From Facklamia miroungae (GTDB lineage: Bacteria > Bacillota > Bacilli > Lactobacillales > Aerococcaceae), in the NCBI RefSeq assembly GCF_012396555.1, contig NZ_JAAXPS010000004.1:124001-188000 (forward strand): DNA of 64,000 nucleotides, written 5' to 3'. The translations under genes and the position numbers were made by a program. The notes under the pieces are model-generated. The model was given only the letters and a program-made list of their open reading frames with translations, was not told the DNA's origin and made no database searches. Shown here in pieces: positions 9,527 through 19,770 of this stretch; the stretch's first letter is position 1; every line of letters starts with the position of its first letter.

Positions 9527-10547
9527 ATGAAATTTATCAAAGAGAAAAAGAATCATCCCCCAGCTTTACCAAAAGAAGAAAAAGCCGCTAGTATCCGAAC
9601 GACTCGTACCTTCTTTCTAATCCTAACGCTTTTGTTAATCAGCAGTGGTCCCTTTGCCTTTGTTAAATCTACCCAAATGCAAAGTCTTATTCGCAAAGAA
9701 CAAACTTCATTAACTGAAACGATTCAGAAAGAATTAGCAAAAAATACAAATACATCTGTTACATCAGAATTGTATAAACAGCTTCTACAGCCTTTCATCA
9801 CAGCTTACATTACTATTCCTACCGAGCAGCAAGCATTTGAAAAACGTTTTAATTCACTCCAAGAGACCTATTTCATGATCACTCTAGATGAAGAAAAGAA
9901 TACAGGGACTGAACGAAAACTACTCTCTTCTAATTTTTATAATCTAGTCAACGAAAATGGACAATTAGTGGCTCAATACCGTATTGCTTATGAAATCAAT
10001 GCTCCAGTTACAAAAGAACGTGATGTAAAGAAAAAGGAAGGTGATAAAGAAGTCGTTATCAAAGAAAAATATATTGATTACGAAAAAAATTGAAAATCGT
10101 GTGTTGTTAAATATCCCTTTTGTGCAATTAAAAAATCAATCGTTTAAAGTGACTGCATATCCTTATTTTACTCTTGAACCTTCACTAACTTCAAAAACTG
10201 AGCAAGCAAAAATGCCTGATATTTCTCAGTACCAACAAGTCGATAACAAAGAAGAAAAAGCGGTTATCAGTTTCATCCAGTCATTCCTTGATAAATATGT
10301 ATCTGCTTCATTGGAAGATATGGCATTTATGATGAAAGAACCAGAAATTCTAACAGGTAATTATCAGATAAGCAATAGCCAAATTAAACCCTTCTTCAAA
10401 GACAAACAACTCTTTGCTTTTGTTACATTTGATGTTATTGATGGTGAAACAAAAATAGGACACAAGGAAACCATGACTTTATTGTTGAAGCAACGAGAAA
10501 ACACTTATTTTATTGAAACCATTCATCATTATTTAGGAGGAATTTAA
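9527..10547 (+). pseudogene. ConB/TcpC (VirB8-like) conjugation protein, frameshifted
   Basis: The product has a basic cytoplasmic start, one membrane segment (residues about 28-45, FFLILTLLLISSGPFAF) and a large extracellular part, the plan of TcpC/ConB/Orf13 proteins. These are VirB8-like scaffolds of Gram-positive mating channels. The frame breaks near 10085: ...KYIDYEK then continues as KIENRVLLNIPFVQLKN in the next frame. One extra A in the run of seven A would restore it. Total length would be about 340 residues, normal for the family. It is preceded by GCAAAGGAG. Confidence 0.78.
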
Positions 10548-10886
10548 ATGAAACAAAAGAAAATAGTACGCTCTCCTCAGCAAAGACAACTACTAACTGT
10601 CAAACTCACAACACTATTCAATAGCCTTTTATTCTTTTTCGCTCTATCTCCTGTCGCTTATGCTGATGCAAATGCTAAAGAAGCCAGTAACTATATCTTG
10701 AATGACTGGATTGCACCAATTTTTGGGGTAGTTGTTGTTTATTTAGTCATCAAAGAATTTCTAAATTCAAAATGGATTCAAGGTTTTGCAATCCTCTTTT
10801 TTGGCGGTATCATTTACGCTGTTATTAAAGACCCTACAGGCGTTCTTAATTCACTTTCTAATCTAAAAAGCTACTTTGGGTTATAG
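10548..10886 (+). CDS. ConC-like small membrane protein of the mating channel
   Basis: A 112-residue protein with an N-terminal signal/membrane stretch ending in PVAYADA and two further hydrophobic segments (about residues 57-72 and 78-95). It lies directly after the conB-like gene and is preceded by TTAGGAGG. Position, size and membrane plan match ConC of ICEBs1 and the small membrane protein found there in Tn916 relatives. The frame is intact. Confidence 0.6.
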   Translation: MKQKKIVRSPQQRQLLTVKLTTLFNSLLFFFALSPVAYADANAKEASNYILNDWIAPIFGVVVVYLVIKEFLNSKWIQGFAILFFGGIIYAVIKDPTGVLNSLSNLKSYFGL

Positions 10887-10888
10887 TC

Positions 10889-11578
10889 ATGAATATAGAA
10901 AAATAGATATTAGACTATAGAGAGCCCTTCAATGCGCCCTATATGATCAGAGAAATTGCAAAAAATGTCCACTTACCTTTTGTCGTCTATGCACAGGACT
11001 TCACTGTTGCAACAGTCAGTTTTGCGATTGTGTTTAGTACTTTGTTGATACTTTTTGGAATGAATCAATTAGTTGTTATGATTTCTCTGGCGATTCCTTA
11101 CGGATTAGTACAACTATTTAATCGAGTTGAGCCAGATGGAAAGAGAGCGGATATTTTTTTGAAAGATTATTTTCTTTATCTTCTGACCTTTGTATTTGGG
11201 TATAAATCACTGTATCATGAGCAACTTCACTCATTTAAACAAGAAAAAGTAATTTATGATCGCTGTACCGTTGAACAGGTTTCCATAAAAAAAGAAGGAG
11301 AAGTAAAAAAGAATACATTAGATGTTGACCAATTGAAACAAGAAATAAAAGAGAGTGTTGTTCCAGAACTAATCTATGAATTTGAATCTTTAAATGCAAG
11401 AGAAGAAGGCTTCTATGAATTGTTTGAAACAGATAATGAAGTATTACTAATGAAGAAAACACTTTTTCGACAATTTGCAGACGGAGTTATCCCGATGTCA
11501 GAAATTCCTAAATTAAAGGAACAATATCAGTCATTAATCAAGCAATCCATTCGTAAACGAATCACTAGACTATTATAG
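10889..11578 (+). pseudogene. ConD/TcpE-type conjugation membrane protein with early nonsense codon
   Basis: From ATG 10889 the frame reads MNIEK, a TAG at 10904-10906, then ILDYREPFNAPYMIREIAK and an uninterrupted remainder with two adjacent membrane segments. TcpE/ConD proteins (PrgI-like) recruit the VirB4 ATPase to the membrane. TAG is one C-to-T change from CAG, as in the relaxase gene. An internal start at the ATG at 10943 could still give a protein of 211 residues lacking the usual N-terminus, so the damage may be partial. The VirB4 gene follows 13 bases downstream. Confidence 0.68.
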
Positions 11579-11591
11579 AAAGGTGGAAAAA

Positions 11592-14114
11592 ATGAAGTTT
11601 AAACAGCCATTTCATAAGGTTTATCATAATTTATTGCTTACTACAGAAAATGAAGTTTGGGCATATTTTACTTGCCCTAGCGACTATGTCATTGGTCAAA
11701 ATAAAGAAGTTCAAGAAAAACATAAACAAAAATGGAATCAATTTTTACAAAGCTTACGCCGTTTTGAGGACTTTGAATTATTTCTAAATCCGCATTCTTA
11801 CAATCTTGGTGAGCGGTTAACAGCTTTCTCCGAAAATTTTGATGAACAAGCAAAATTAATGGGTGATAGTTTAGTTGATCGAACACTTTCCGAATTAGAA
11901 AATCAACTTCGAGTTCTCACAACGGAAAAATTTTATATTGGGGTTAAACTTTCTAGTTTATCTTCTGCAACAACCGTCAAAGGAAAAGCGATGGAAGTCG
12001 TTGACTATTACGCAGGAAAGCTATTATCCCTGAATCACTATCACCTAACTGTTGATGAAGATTTTTTTAAACGATACCGTTCAATAGAATCAGAAATTTT
12101 TCAACTTGTTGGAACGATTAATGGGCGTAGACTTACTGAACAAGAAGTGCTGCAAGCCTGTCGTTATCCCTATGTACGTGGAATGAAGACTTCCTTTGAT
12201 CTTGATTTTGTGGAAAATAGCAGCTATTCATTAACAGATACTATCCTTGATCCTACAGAAGAACAAGGCTTATTAAAGCTAAGAAGCTCGGAAGGAACTA
12301 GCTACATTGCTCTGCTTCCTATTCATAAATTCGCCCCTAATTTGGCATTCAATCATATAGCAGAAGTGGTGCAAAGTCTCCCCTTTCCAGTAGAATTCCG
12401 ACTCAAAGGGCATTTTGAACCCTTAAAAGGTGGTAGAGGATTAAAAGGAAAGTCCTCTCGTGCTGCCAAACGATTAAAAAATAGTGCAAAAGAGACAGTT
12501 TCTATGGGCGATTCCGAAATGAAATCCAGTCGCTTTAATCGTTATGCTTTGACCGACCTAAACAATAAAATAGACTTAAGAGTCCCTGTCATTAAATGGC
12601 TGGGACTTTTTGGTGTCTTTGGACAAACACCAGAGGAATGTCGTAGTCGGATTCGTACCATCATTTCTTTATGCCAATCTCGAAATGTTGAAATAGTCAA
12701 AGGCTTAGCCGATCAAGTGTTTCTCTTCCATCAATTTTTAGCTGGTAACAAACTAGGCCCTGAAAAAAATTGGCTTCACTACACCACAGTTGAAGGAATT
12801 AGTGAAATGTTATTGAGTGTTGAAAATCGGATTGGTGATAACGTAGGAATTCCTATTGGTATAGTCTCGGAATTGAAAAACACTCGAAACTTAACACCAA
12901 AAGAAGTTGCAAAAACGAGTCGAAAACCCATTTTCTTTAATCCATCTATTGGGAACCAAAATGATATCGCCGATAAAAAAGCCAATAGTCCGCACATTGC
13001 CATCACTGGTCCCACTGGAAACGGAAAATCCTACTTGGCAAAGTTTATTTTCTTCCTTTCAGTCTTAATGAATGGTAAAGGATTGTACGTTGACCCTAAA
13101 TCTGAGTTCTTCGATTGGATTATGGAGGTTATCAATCATCCACTTTATCAAGAAAAGTATCCCGACACTTGTGCTTTCATTCAACAGCACTTCCACCAAG
13201 TGAGACTTGATCCAAATAAAACCAGTAACAAAGGCGTTCTTGACCCCTTCTGTTTTATTCCTAATCGAGTAGCTGCAAAAGATATGGCGCAAGACTTATT
13301 TGAAGAGCTTTATGATTTTACTAGTGCTAGAGAGAAAAAATCAAGATTGGCAATGCTAGAAGGAATCGAAACTGTATTAAAAAGAAGAGATCAAGGCGAA
13401 CGAATAGGTTTACTTCATGTAGTTGACTTCATGCTGGAAAGTACACATGAGGAGGTACGAGATACAGCCAGTTTAATCAAGAAATCAGTACAAGGTTCTA
13501 TTTTAGAATTAGCTTTTAGTTATGGCGAAAATGAAGGACTAAATCTTACGAACAAGGTGACTATTTTAGAAGTTTTGGGGTTAGAAATGCCTCGTGCAGA
13601 AACACTTAGCAGTGATTACAGTGCCACACAAAGAAAATCGGTCATGTTGATGATGTCTATTGGAAAATTCTGTGAACTTTTTGGTTTACGTGACCGAGAA
13701 GAAAGCACTGTTGTTCTATTTGATGAAAGTTGGATTTTTAATTCTTCTAAAAACGGTCGTGCGATTATCAAATCCATGCGCAGAGTTGGTCGAAGTTTTA
13801 ACAATACCCTGATTATTGTCACTCAATCGGTTAAAGATACAGCCGAAGAAGATGATACAGGAAACTTTGGACGAATTTTTGCTTACGATGATAAAGATGA
13901 ACGAGAAGATATTCTTCATCATTTAGGATTAGAAATCACTAATGAGAATATTGAGTGGTTAAAAAATCTACCAAAATATCATTGCCTTTATTTAGATTTA
14001 CGAGGACATGTTGGTAAAATGCTTGTCTACTGTCCTTATGAAGAAATCCATCAAATGCTGCAAACGGTCAAAAAAAATACAAGTGCAGATGTGGAAACAA
14101 CCTTTAGCGGTTAG
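11592..14114 (+). CDS. VirB4-type conjugation ATPase (ConE/TcpF, Tn916 Orf16 family)
   Basis: A protein of 840 residues, the usual length. Walker A is GPTGNGKS near residue 472 and Walker B is VVLFDESWIF near residue 705. A later VTQSVKD matches the motif region of VirB4 proteins. It powers the mating channel at the cytoplasmic membrane face. AGGTGG stands before ATG 11592, which I prefer to the GTG at 11583. It lies in the ICEBs1 order conD, conE, conG. The frame is intact over 2.5 kb, unlike most neighbouring transfer genes. Confidence 0.93.
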   Translation: MKFKQPFHKVYHNLLLTTENEVWAYFTCPSDYVIGQNKEVQEKHKQKWNQFLQSLRRFEDFELFLNPHSYNLGERLTAFSENFDEQAKLMGDSLVDRTLSELENQLRVLTTEKFYIGVKLSSLSSATTVKGKAMEVVDYYAGKLLSLNHYHLTVDEDFFKRYRSIESEIFQLVGTINGRRLTEQEVLQACRYPYVRGMKTSFDLDFVENSSYSLTDTILDPTEEQGLLKLRSSEGTSYIALLPIHKFAPNLAFNHIAEVVQSLPFPVEFRLKGHFEPLKGGRGLKGKSSRAAKRLKNSAKETVSMGDSEMKSSRFNRYALTDLNNKIDLRVPVIKWLGLFGVFGQTPEECRSRIRTIISLCQSRNVEIVKGLADQVFLFHQFLAGNKLGPEKNWLHYTTVEGISEMLLSVENRIGDNVGIPIGIVSELKNTRNLTPKEVAKTSRKPIFFNPSIGNQNDIADKKANSPHIAITGPTGNGKSYLAKFIFFLSVLMNGKGLYVDPKSEFFDWIMEVINHPLYQEKYPDTCAFIQQHFHQVRLDPNKTSNKGVLDPFCFIPNRVAAKDMAQDLFEELYDFTSAREKKSRLAMLEGIETVLKRRDQGERIGLLHVVDFMLESTHEEVRDTASLIKKSVQGSILELAFSYGENEGLNLTNKVTILEVLGLEMPRAETLSSDYSATQRKSVMLMMSIGKFCELFGLRDREESTVVLFDESWIFNSSKNGRAIIKSMRRVGRSFNNTLIIVTQSVKDTAEEDDTGNFGRIFAYDDKDEREDILHHLGLEITNENIEWLKNLPKYHCLYLDLRGHVGKMLVYCPYEEIHQMLQTVKKNTSADVETTFSG

Positions 14115-14126
14115 AAAGGAGCTGCT

Positions 14127-15896
14127 ATGTTACTAAAAGATTTATTTGATATTGACAGTTTCCAATCTTTTTTTGAAAAAGGCGGCTGGTTTAGCATCAA
14201 TGAAAATTTACAAAGTGTGCTAAAAGCGTTGCTCAATATTGCCTTTGGCTTAATCAAATACCTTGTTCTGGCATTAGATTATGTGATAGACAAACTCTTT
14301 AGTTTAAATTTATTAGAAGGAGTATTACCAGATTTATTCTCTACTACCGGTGCTATTTACAACAAATTATTCAGTGTTGTAGGGATTCTCCTTTTTACAT
14401 TTGTGATTGTCATTTCAGTGAAGGATTTTTTTGAAAAAGGAATCAGCAAGGCATTAATACGTTTTGGTATTTTCACCTTAATCTACGTTGGCAGTATGAC
14501 CTTTTTTGCCGATGGTGCCAACAAAGTTCAAGAAGTGAATACCCTTTCTCAAAATGTGCAAGGACAGTTAGTTGATTTAACAAGTGGTAGTCTAACAAAA
14601 AACACTGGCAATATCTCAGAAAAGTTACTTGGATCAAATCAACAACTAGACGGAACAAGTAATATCCGAAATCTCATTTTTGATGAATTTGTTATTAAAC
14701 CGTATGCTTTACTCAACTTTGGAAAAACAGACGTATCAAAAGAGGAATTTGAATCCTATCTCGTTAAAAGTGGCGAAACATTTGATCAAAAAAAGACAGA
14801 CGAAATTGCAGATAAAATAAAAAAAGACTCCGAAAAAAATTCTTATCTCACCTCAGATCGTATGACCGAAAAAGTTGCTGTTTTATTAAATACATTTATT
14901 ATGCTAATCGTGATTGGAACGGCTGTACTAATTATCGGAGTTGCAAACATTTTAATCCAGCTATTAATTTACGGCATCCTCTTTCTCTTTCCTTCAATAC
15001 TATTTTTAGCTTTGATTCCAAATATGCACCATCTGTTAAAAAATGGCTTCATGTTATTAGGAACACTGTTTGCTTCAAAGATAGGGATTGGATTCGGTTT
15101 TGGTCTCTTGTTCTCTATTTTAAATTTGTTAGATACTTTTTTTGTTGTCACAAACATTGTCACTATGATTGTGGGACTGTTTGTCAAAGTTTTGTTGGGG
15201 CTATTTATCTGGAAGAATAAAGGACAGATTGTTCGTTCATTGACGAAAGGTAAAGCAGAGCTAAAAGACTTTTCTTTCAACCCAAAACAAGCTATTCAAG
15301 AAAGGCAACAACAACGAGCACAAAAAGAAAATCAGCAAAATCGCTATGCTGAACAAGACTATAAAACACAAACCGCAGAAAATGATTATCTTCGATCAGG
15401 TATAGAGCTAGATCACGGTTATCGTCAAAATGAACTACAGGATAATTTATTAGTGCAAGCTGGGGAGGAAGAAACTTCTCTTTATCAAACGACAATGCCT
15501 TTTGATAAACAACCAATGGAGTCCAAAGAAGAACCACTTCCTACCGATACTTTTGATGTAAACGACTCAGAAGAATCATTTAACTATCCTGTTGAGAAAA
15601 CTCCTGGTTCTGTCTCAAATACAGAGCCATTACTCGCTGAAACCGCATTACCTACAGAAGAGGTTGATGATCATTTGCTTAGCCCAGATGCTTTAACAGA
15701 TGAAACAGAAATACCTGTTGAATCATTCATTGAAACAAGCAATGTAAAGGACGACTCATCAGAAACAGAGCCACACCTCCCTTCTCCAGTTACAGAACAA
15801 GAAGCTCAGCAACTAGAAAAAGAAATCAGTCATCTAAGGAAAGAAACCTATACTACGCCAGAATTTAGTGAGGAACAAGCCTATGAAAATGCGTAA
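14127..15896 (+). CDS. ConG/TcpH (VirB6-like) polytopic membrane protein
   Basis: A protein of 589 residues with about seven hydrophobic segments between residues 25 and 375 (for example IGTAVLIIGVANILIQLLIY), then a long polar Gln/Glu-rich cytoplasmic tail with a coiled-coil region near residues 380-420. This is the architecture of Orf15/ConG proteins, which form the membrane part of the mating channel. It follows conE by 12 bases, and its 3' end overlaps the cwlT-like gene by 14 bases. It is shorter than ICEBs1 ConG, but the frame is complete. Confidence 0.82.
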   Translation: MLLKDLFDIDSFQSFFEKGGWFSINENLQSVLKALLNIAFGLIKYLVLALDYVIDKLFSLNLLEGVLPDLFSTTGAIYNKLFSVVGILLFTFVIVISVKDFFEKGISKALIRFGIFTLIYVGSMTFFADGANKVQEVNTLSQNVQGQLVDLTSGSLTKNTGNISEKLLGSNQQLDGTSNIRNLIFDEFVIKPYALLNFGKTDVSKEEFESYLVKSGETFDQKKTDEIADKIKKDSEKNSYLTSDRMTEKVAVLLNTFIMLIVIGTAVLIIGVANILIQLLIYGILFLFPSILFLALIPNMHHLLKNGFMLLGTLFASKIGIGFGFGLLFSILNLLDTFFVVTNIVTMIVGLFVKVLLGLFIWKNKGQIVRSLTKGKAELKDFSFNPKQAIQERQQQRAQKENQQNRYAEQDYKTQTAENDYLRSGIELDHGYRQNELQDNLLVQAGEEETSLYQTTMPFDKQPMESKEEPLPTDTFDVNDSEESFNYPVEKTPGSVSNTEPLLAETALPTEEVDDHLLSPDALTDETEIPVESFIETSNVKDDSSETEPHLPSPVTEQEAQQLEKEISHLRKETYTTPEFSEEQAYENA

Positions 15897-16908
15897 GTTA
15901 TTTCCCTTGCTTTTTTTGGGCTTCTTTTTCGTTTTTTTTATGCTCATCGCTGGCAGTAGTTCTTCTACTACACACACAGCCTCCGAAGAAGGACAAAACC
16001 TGCCAGAAGTAGTGCTTCGTTGGAAAGATAAAGTCACAAAAGAAGCTACTAAAAATGAAATTCCAGAAGCGGTTCCTTACTTATTAGGAATCATTATGGC
16101 AGAATCAGGTGGAAATTCAGAAAAATATCCCGATATAATGCAATGTTCCGAAAGCCAAGGAAAACAACCAAATTCAATTCAAGATCCAAACGAATCTATT
16201 GAGGTTGGCGTAAAATATTTTGCAGATATGTGGAAAGGACATCGTGATTACGATGTTTTAAATATTGTACAAGCCTATAATTTTGGCGGTGGCTTTCTAA
16301 GTAATTCAGGTAAGAGCTACTCTCTGGATAATGCAATTCAATTCTCAAAAACTCAAGCAGGTGGAAAAACAATCACTTACACTAATCCTATAGCTGTCAG
16401 CTTAGGCTATGATTATCGTTATGCGTACGGCAATATGTTTTATGCTCAAATTGTTAAGCAATACATCACGTCTACTTCCAACAACAATAGTCAAGGGAAT
16501 GCAGCAATTGTAAAGGCAGCACTTAAAGAATTGGATGAAGGAACACATGAGGGTGGAACGAAATATTGGCAATGGTATGGCTTTAATGGACGTGTAGAAT
16601 GGTGCGCTATTTTTGTTTCTTATAATGCGGAAAAAGTTGGGGTTAAAATGGAACGTTTCGCCTATTGCCCAACAGGTATTGAAAACTTTAAAGCTAAAAA
16701 TCAATGGCTAGAAGGAGGGAATCTTCCTAAAAGTGGTAATATCATCTTTTTTGATTGGGATGGTGATTCTATCAGTGACCATGTTGGGATTGTTGAGAAA
16801 GTAGAAAATGAAGTTGTTTACACACTTGAAGGAAATTCTGGTGATATGATTGCAAAACAAAATTATAAAAAAAACAGCCCTTATATTATGGGGTATGGGA
16901 CACCTTGA
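15883..16908 (+). CDS. CwlT-like bifunctional cell-wall hydrolase (lysozyme-like plus CHAP-type domain)
   Basis: After a signal/membrane segment (LFPLLFLGFFFVFFMLIAG) comes a lysozyme/transglycosylase-like domain with catalytic Glu in MAESGGN (near residue 73) and NIVQAYNFG. A C-terminal cysteine amidase domain follows, with Cys241 in EWCAIF and His300 in DHVGIVEK. In ICEs this enzyme opens peptidoglycan for the mating channel (Orf14/CwlT). Start 15883 is chosen for the GTGAGGAAC upstream; an in-frame ATG at 15889 is also possible. It is the last transfer gene before the cargo. The frame is intact. Confidence 0.88.
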   Translation: MKMRKLFPLLFLGFFFVFFMLIAGSSSSTTHTASEEGQNLPEVVLRWKDKVTKEATKNEIPEAVPYLLGIIMAESGGNSEKYPDIMQCSESQGKQPNSIQDPNESIEVGVKYFADMWKGHRDYDVLNIVQAYNFGGGFLSNSGKSYSLDNAIQFSKTQAGGKTITYTNPIAVSLGYDYRYAYGNMFYAQIVKQYITSTSNNNSQGNAAIVKAALKELDEGTHEGGTKYWQWYGFNGRVEWCAIFVSYNAEKVGVKMERFAYCPTGIENFKAKNQWLEGGNLPKSGNIIFFDWDGDSISDHVGIVEKVENEVVYTLEGNSGDMIAKQNYKKNSPYIMGYGTP

Positions 16909-16987
16909 CTTTATTCACATAGTTTTTCAAAAGTTTTCAATTTAACATAAATTATTCATGTTCAATAAAAATAGCGCAAAATCATAT

Positions 16988-17030
16988 AAAACCCAAATAC
17001 CTCATGAGAAAATTTGGGTTTTACTTTTTA
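16988..17030. terminator. bidirectional terminator between transfer module and lantibiotic locus
   Basis: AAAACCCAAAT (16988-16998) pairs perfectly with ATTTGGGTTTT (17012-17022). T-rich sequence flanks it on both strands. It separates the convergent cwlT-like gene and the lantibiotic operon. Confidence 0.8.
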
Positions 17031-17064
17031 TTCATTTTAGAATTTATGCATCTATCTATGATTT

Positions 17065-17682
17065 TCAGCCTTCGAAAACTTCTAATAAAATTGGATCTAC
17101 ATCATTATTTTGAATATCAGTTACAACTTTCAACATAATATCTTTATCTAATTTGCAAGACACAGTCATTCTGTTTTGATTATAGATACCATCTACAATT
17201 TCTTGATTTATTTTTACTTCATCATTTCTTGCTTCTGAAGTAATTTGATTATAATCACCTAATACAAATGCGATTGAATCCCACACCCAGCGATCCCGAT
17301 CTATCGATTTTTCACCAGAATCAATGACAGAAGTATGATTTTGTATAATTAATGCTAACCATCCGGGAAGATAATTAGCAACAGTGTCAGGAAATACATG
17401 TCCGATTATTTCTACACTCATTGATTTATCTGAAATAGAAATATTAGAATCATAGTTTAATGTGTATCGATCTTTTGAAGCGCATACCATTTGACTCGTA
17501 TTGTTATTGTAGTCTAAAGCCAGATATGATTTTAATAAATCATCGTCTTTAATGTGAACTACCTTTGGTGTTACCCAATAATCTATTGTTTCAGGAATTG
17601 ATGATGCCGAAACCTCAGAAAATGGTATTAAAAGGAGTAATACTATCACAAACGCTAACAATGTGCTAATTAATTTTTTCAC
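17065..17682 (-). CDS. secreted protein of unknown function at the end of the lantibiotic operon
   Basis: A 205-residue protein with a clear signal peptide (KKLISTLLAFVIVLLLLIPF, likely cleavage after SEVSA). There is no cysteine at a lipobox, so it is not a LanI-type lipoprotein. The mature part is soluble with two cysteines. I recognise no family. It starts at a GTG (17682) with GGAAGGTG upstream, eight bases after the kinase stop, so it is the last gene of the operon. Immunity, cofactor or processing roles are possible, but nothing in the sequence chooses between them. It has no visible protease motif. Confidence 0.6.
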   Translation of the reverse strand: MKKLISTLLAFVIVLLLLIPFSEVSASSIPETIDYWVTPKVVHIKDDDLLKSYLALDYNNNTSQMVCASKDRYTLNYDSNISISDKSMSVEIIGHVFPDTVANYLPGWLALIIQNHTSVIDSGEKSIDRDRWVWDSIAFVLGDYNQITSEARNDEVKINQEIVDGIYNQNRMTVSCKLDKDIMLKVVTDIQNNDVDPILLEVFEG

Positions 17683-17689
17683 TATTTAT

Positions 17690-19072
17690 TCACCTTCCTT
17701 CATTTTTTAGTGTGATAATCACGGTTGCTTGTTGATTTTCATTTTTTATGGAGATTAAACCATTCATTTTTTTTATCATCAAATCTGACATATATAAACC
17801 TAGCCCAAAATGCTCTTTTTCCCTTTGACATTTATCGGAATAAAATGGAATGAACTCCCCCTTTAAATACTCATCTGAAAATAGAGAATCTGTATTACTA
17901 ATAGAAATTGTAGTTTCTGAAAGAGTTTGGATAACCGAACATTCAATTTCTCCACCTATGTCTACATGTTCAACTGCATTTGATAAAACATTTTGAATAA
18001 TCCTTGTAATCATTAGTTGATCACAATATATGGTTATCAAATTGTCTTTGTAATTTTCTCGAATTTTAATTTCATTCATTTTACATAACGAAGAGAACTC
18101 TACTATAGTCGAATGTAAAATATCAATTATGTTAAGTTCTTCATATTTCAAAGTATAGCTATCAGTGTTTAAACGAGTTATTTTGAGCAACTCAGTTAAT
18201 AATTTATCGATTCTAGAAACTTCAGAAGCAATCACAGAACATCTTTCCTGCACAGCGGAATCTTCTGATAACATCTCTAATAATTCAGTTTCAGCATTGA
18301 TTATAGTTAATGGTGTTCTTACATCATGTGCAATAGAAGAAAATAATTGTTTCTGTACAATTGATTTTTTTCGAGATTCATCTAATAAATTGTTTAATTC
18401 AATCCTCATTTTATTGATCTGTCTAGATAATTCACCAAATTCTTTGTTATTAAAATCGGGTAGTGGCGTTGATAAATCCCCCTCTTCAATCTCTTTTAAA
18501 TGAGTTTCTACTATTATAAATTTTGACCGAATCGCTCGATATAGTTTAGTAGTAAAAATGCTAAGAAAAATAATAAATAACATAAATGGACTAGCTACTA
18601 TAAAATATTGAAATACAACATTTATATAATCTACTACCTGATTGCCTGTTGAAAAGGCAGGATAAATCATTAATATTTTGACAGTAGGATAATGATCAAA
18701 TACTTTAAAAGAATACATTTCATTATTTTCCACAAATGAGTGAGTACCATTAGACGTTTCGTTCAACTTAATACCATTATTTGGAAAATCATCACTTTTG
18801 ATTTGTTTCTTCCCATCAATAGTTATCAAATATTGAAATTTAGAATCTTTATTGGGAATATCCCTGTTTTCGCCTAATAAAAGATTGGGGATTTCTTTCT
18901 CTACAGATTTTAAAAAAGACTCCGAATAAACTTTTTCATAATAATTTCTAGGGAATACAGATAACCAAATTAACCAAAATATAAGTATTACAAAAAATAA
19001 AGCAACTGTAGATGTAACTACTTTTATGACCAATAAGTTGAATGAACGCTTAAGTGAATAGTTATTTTTCAT
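17690..19072 (-). CDS. lanK: LanK-type sensor histidine kinase
   Basis: About 460 residues from an ATG at 19072 that overlaps the regulator stop. It has two membrane segments (about residues 16-38 and 150-180) enclosing an extracellular domain of roughly 110 residues. A HAMP-like linker (EEGDLSTPLPDF), the phospho-acceptor box SIAHDVRTPL and a degenerate ATPase domain (HFGLGLYMSDLM) follow. It is the kinase type (NisK/SpaK) that senses mature lantibiotic or related signals and phosphorylates LanR. A longer reading frame upstream of 19072 lies inside lanR and is unlikely. Confidence 0.9.
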   Translation of the reverse strand: MKNNYSLKRSFNLLVIKVVTSTVALFFVILIFWLIWLSVFPRNYYEKVYSESFLKSVEKEIPNLLLGENRDIPNKDSKFQYLITIDGKKQIKSDDFPNNGIKLNETSNGTHSFVENNEMYSFKVFDHYPTVKILMIYPAFSTGNQVVDYINVVFQYFIVASPFMLFIIFLSIFTTKLYRAIRSKFIIVETHLKEIEEGDLSTPLPDFNNKEFGELSRQINKMRIELNNLLDESRKKSIVQKQLFSSIAHDVRTPLTIINAETELLEMLSEDSAVQERCSVIASEVSRIDKLLTELLKITRLNTDSYTLKYEELNIIDILHSTIVEFSSLCKMNEIKIRENYKDNLITIYCDQLMITRIIQNVLSNAVEHVDIGGEIECSVIQTLSETTISISNTDSLFSDEYLKGEFIPFYSDKCQREKEHFGLGLYMSDLMIKKMNGLISIKNENQQATVIITLKNEGR

Positions 19073-19748
19073 ATTTAGGCTCCCAAATATAACCCAATCC
19101 ATATTTGGTCTGTATGTATGAAAAATTAGAATCATGTTCAGCTAATTTAGATCTAATTTTTTTGATGTGTTCAGTAACTGTACTTAAACTACTTTCGCTA
19201 TCATATCCCCAAATTGTTTCGAAAATTTGATCTTTACTTATAACACTTCCGATATTACTAATTAATTTCTCTATAACTAAATATTCTTTCTTAGGGAATA
19301 CAACAATAGTATCATTTACAACAATCTGCTTTTTTTCTTTATTCAAAACTACGTTTTGAGTACGGATCATTTTTCGGGGAAGATTGTTTCTATTTTCTCT
19401 TCTTAGATGGCTATCTATCTTTACTTTTAACTGCTTCAAGCTAAATGGTTTAGTAATGTAATCATCTCCACCACTTTCTAAACCGCTAATAATATCTTCT
19501 TCTAATCCTAAAGCGCTAATAAAAATAATTGGGTATGAAATAGTATCCCGGATACGTTTACAGATATTAATACCATTAATATTGGGCAGCATAACATCCA
19601 ATAGCATTAAATCAAAATATGAAATATCTATCTCATCTAATTCCTGAAATGAATGAACAACAGTCACTTTATAGTTATTCATTTCTAAATATTGTTTTAC
19701 CAAATCTGTGATTTGAATATCATCATCAACATAAATAATCTCAATCAT
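19062..19748 (-). CDS. lanR: LanR-type response regulator, OmpR family
   Basis: A protein of 228 residues. The receiver domain has YVDDD and the phosphorylation site LMLLDVMLP, followed by a C-terminal winged helix with SSLSTVTEHIKKIRSKL and the YIQTKYGLGYIW end. Start ATG 19748 follows GGTGGAG; the longer frame upstream overlaps the cyclase gene. It pairs with the overlapping kinase and most likely activates the precursor and immunity promoters in 26358-26524. Confidence 0.92.
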   Translation of the reverse strand: MIEIIYVDDDIQITDLVKQYLEMNNYKVTVVHSFQELDEIDISYFDLMLLDVMLPNINGINICKRIRDTISYPIIFISALGLEEDIISGLESGGDDYITKPFSLKQLKVKIDSHLRRENRNNLPRKMIRTQNVVLNKEKKQIVVNDTIVVFPKKEYLVIEKLISNIGSVISKDQIFETIWGYDSESSLSTVTEHIKKIRSKLAEHDSNFSYIQTKYGLGYIWEPKYEK

Positions 19749-19770
19749 AAAAATCTCCACCATTGCTTGC

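Noticed and set aside
17065-17682. A LanI immunity lipoprotein.
   Set aside because: The signal peptide has no lipobox cysteine and no similarity that I can see to NisI/SpaI, so only an unknown secreted protein is called.
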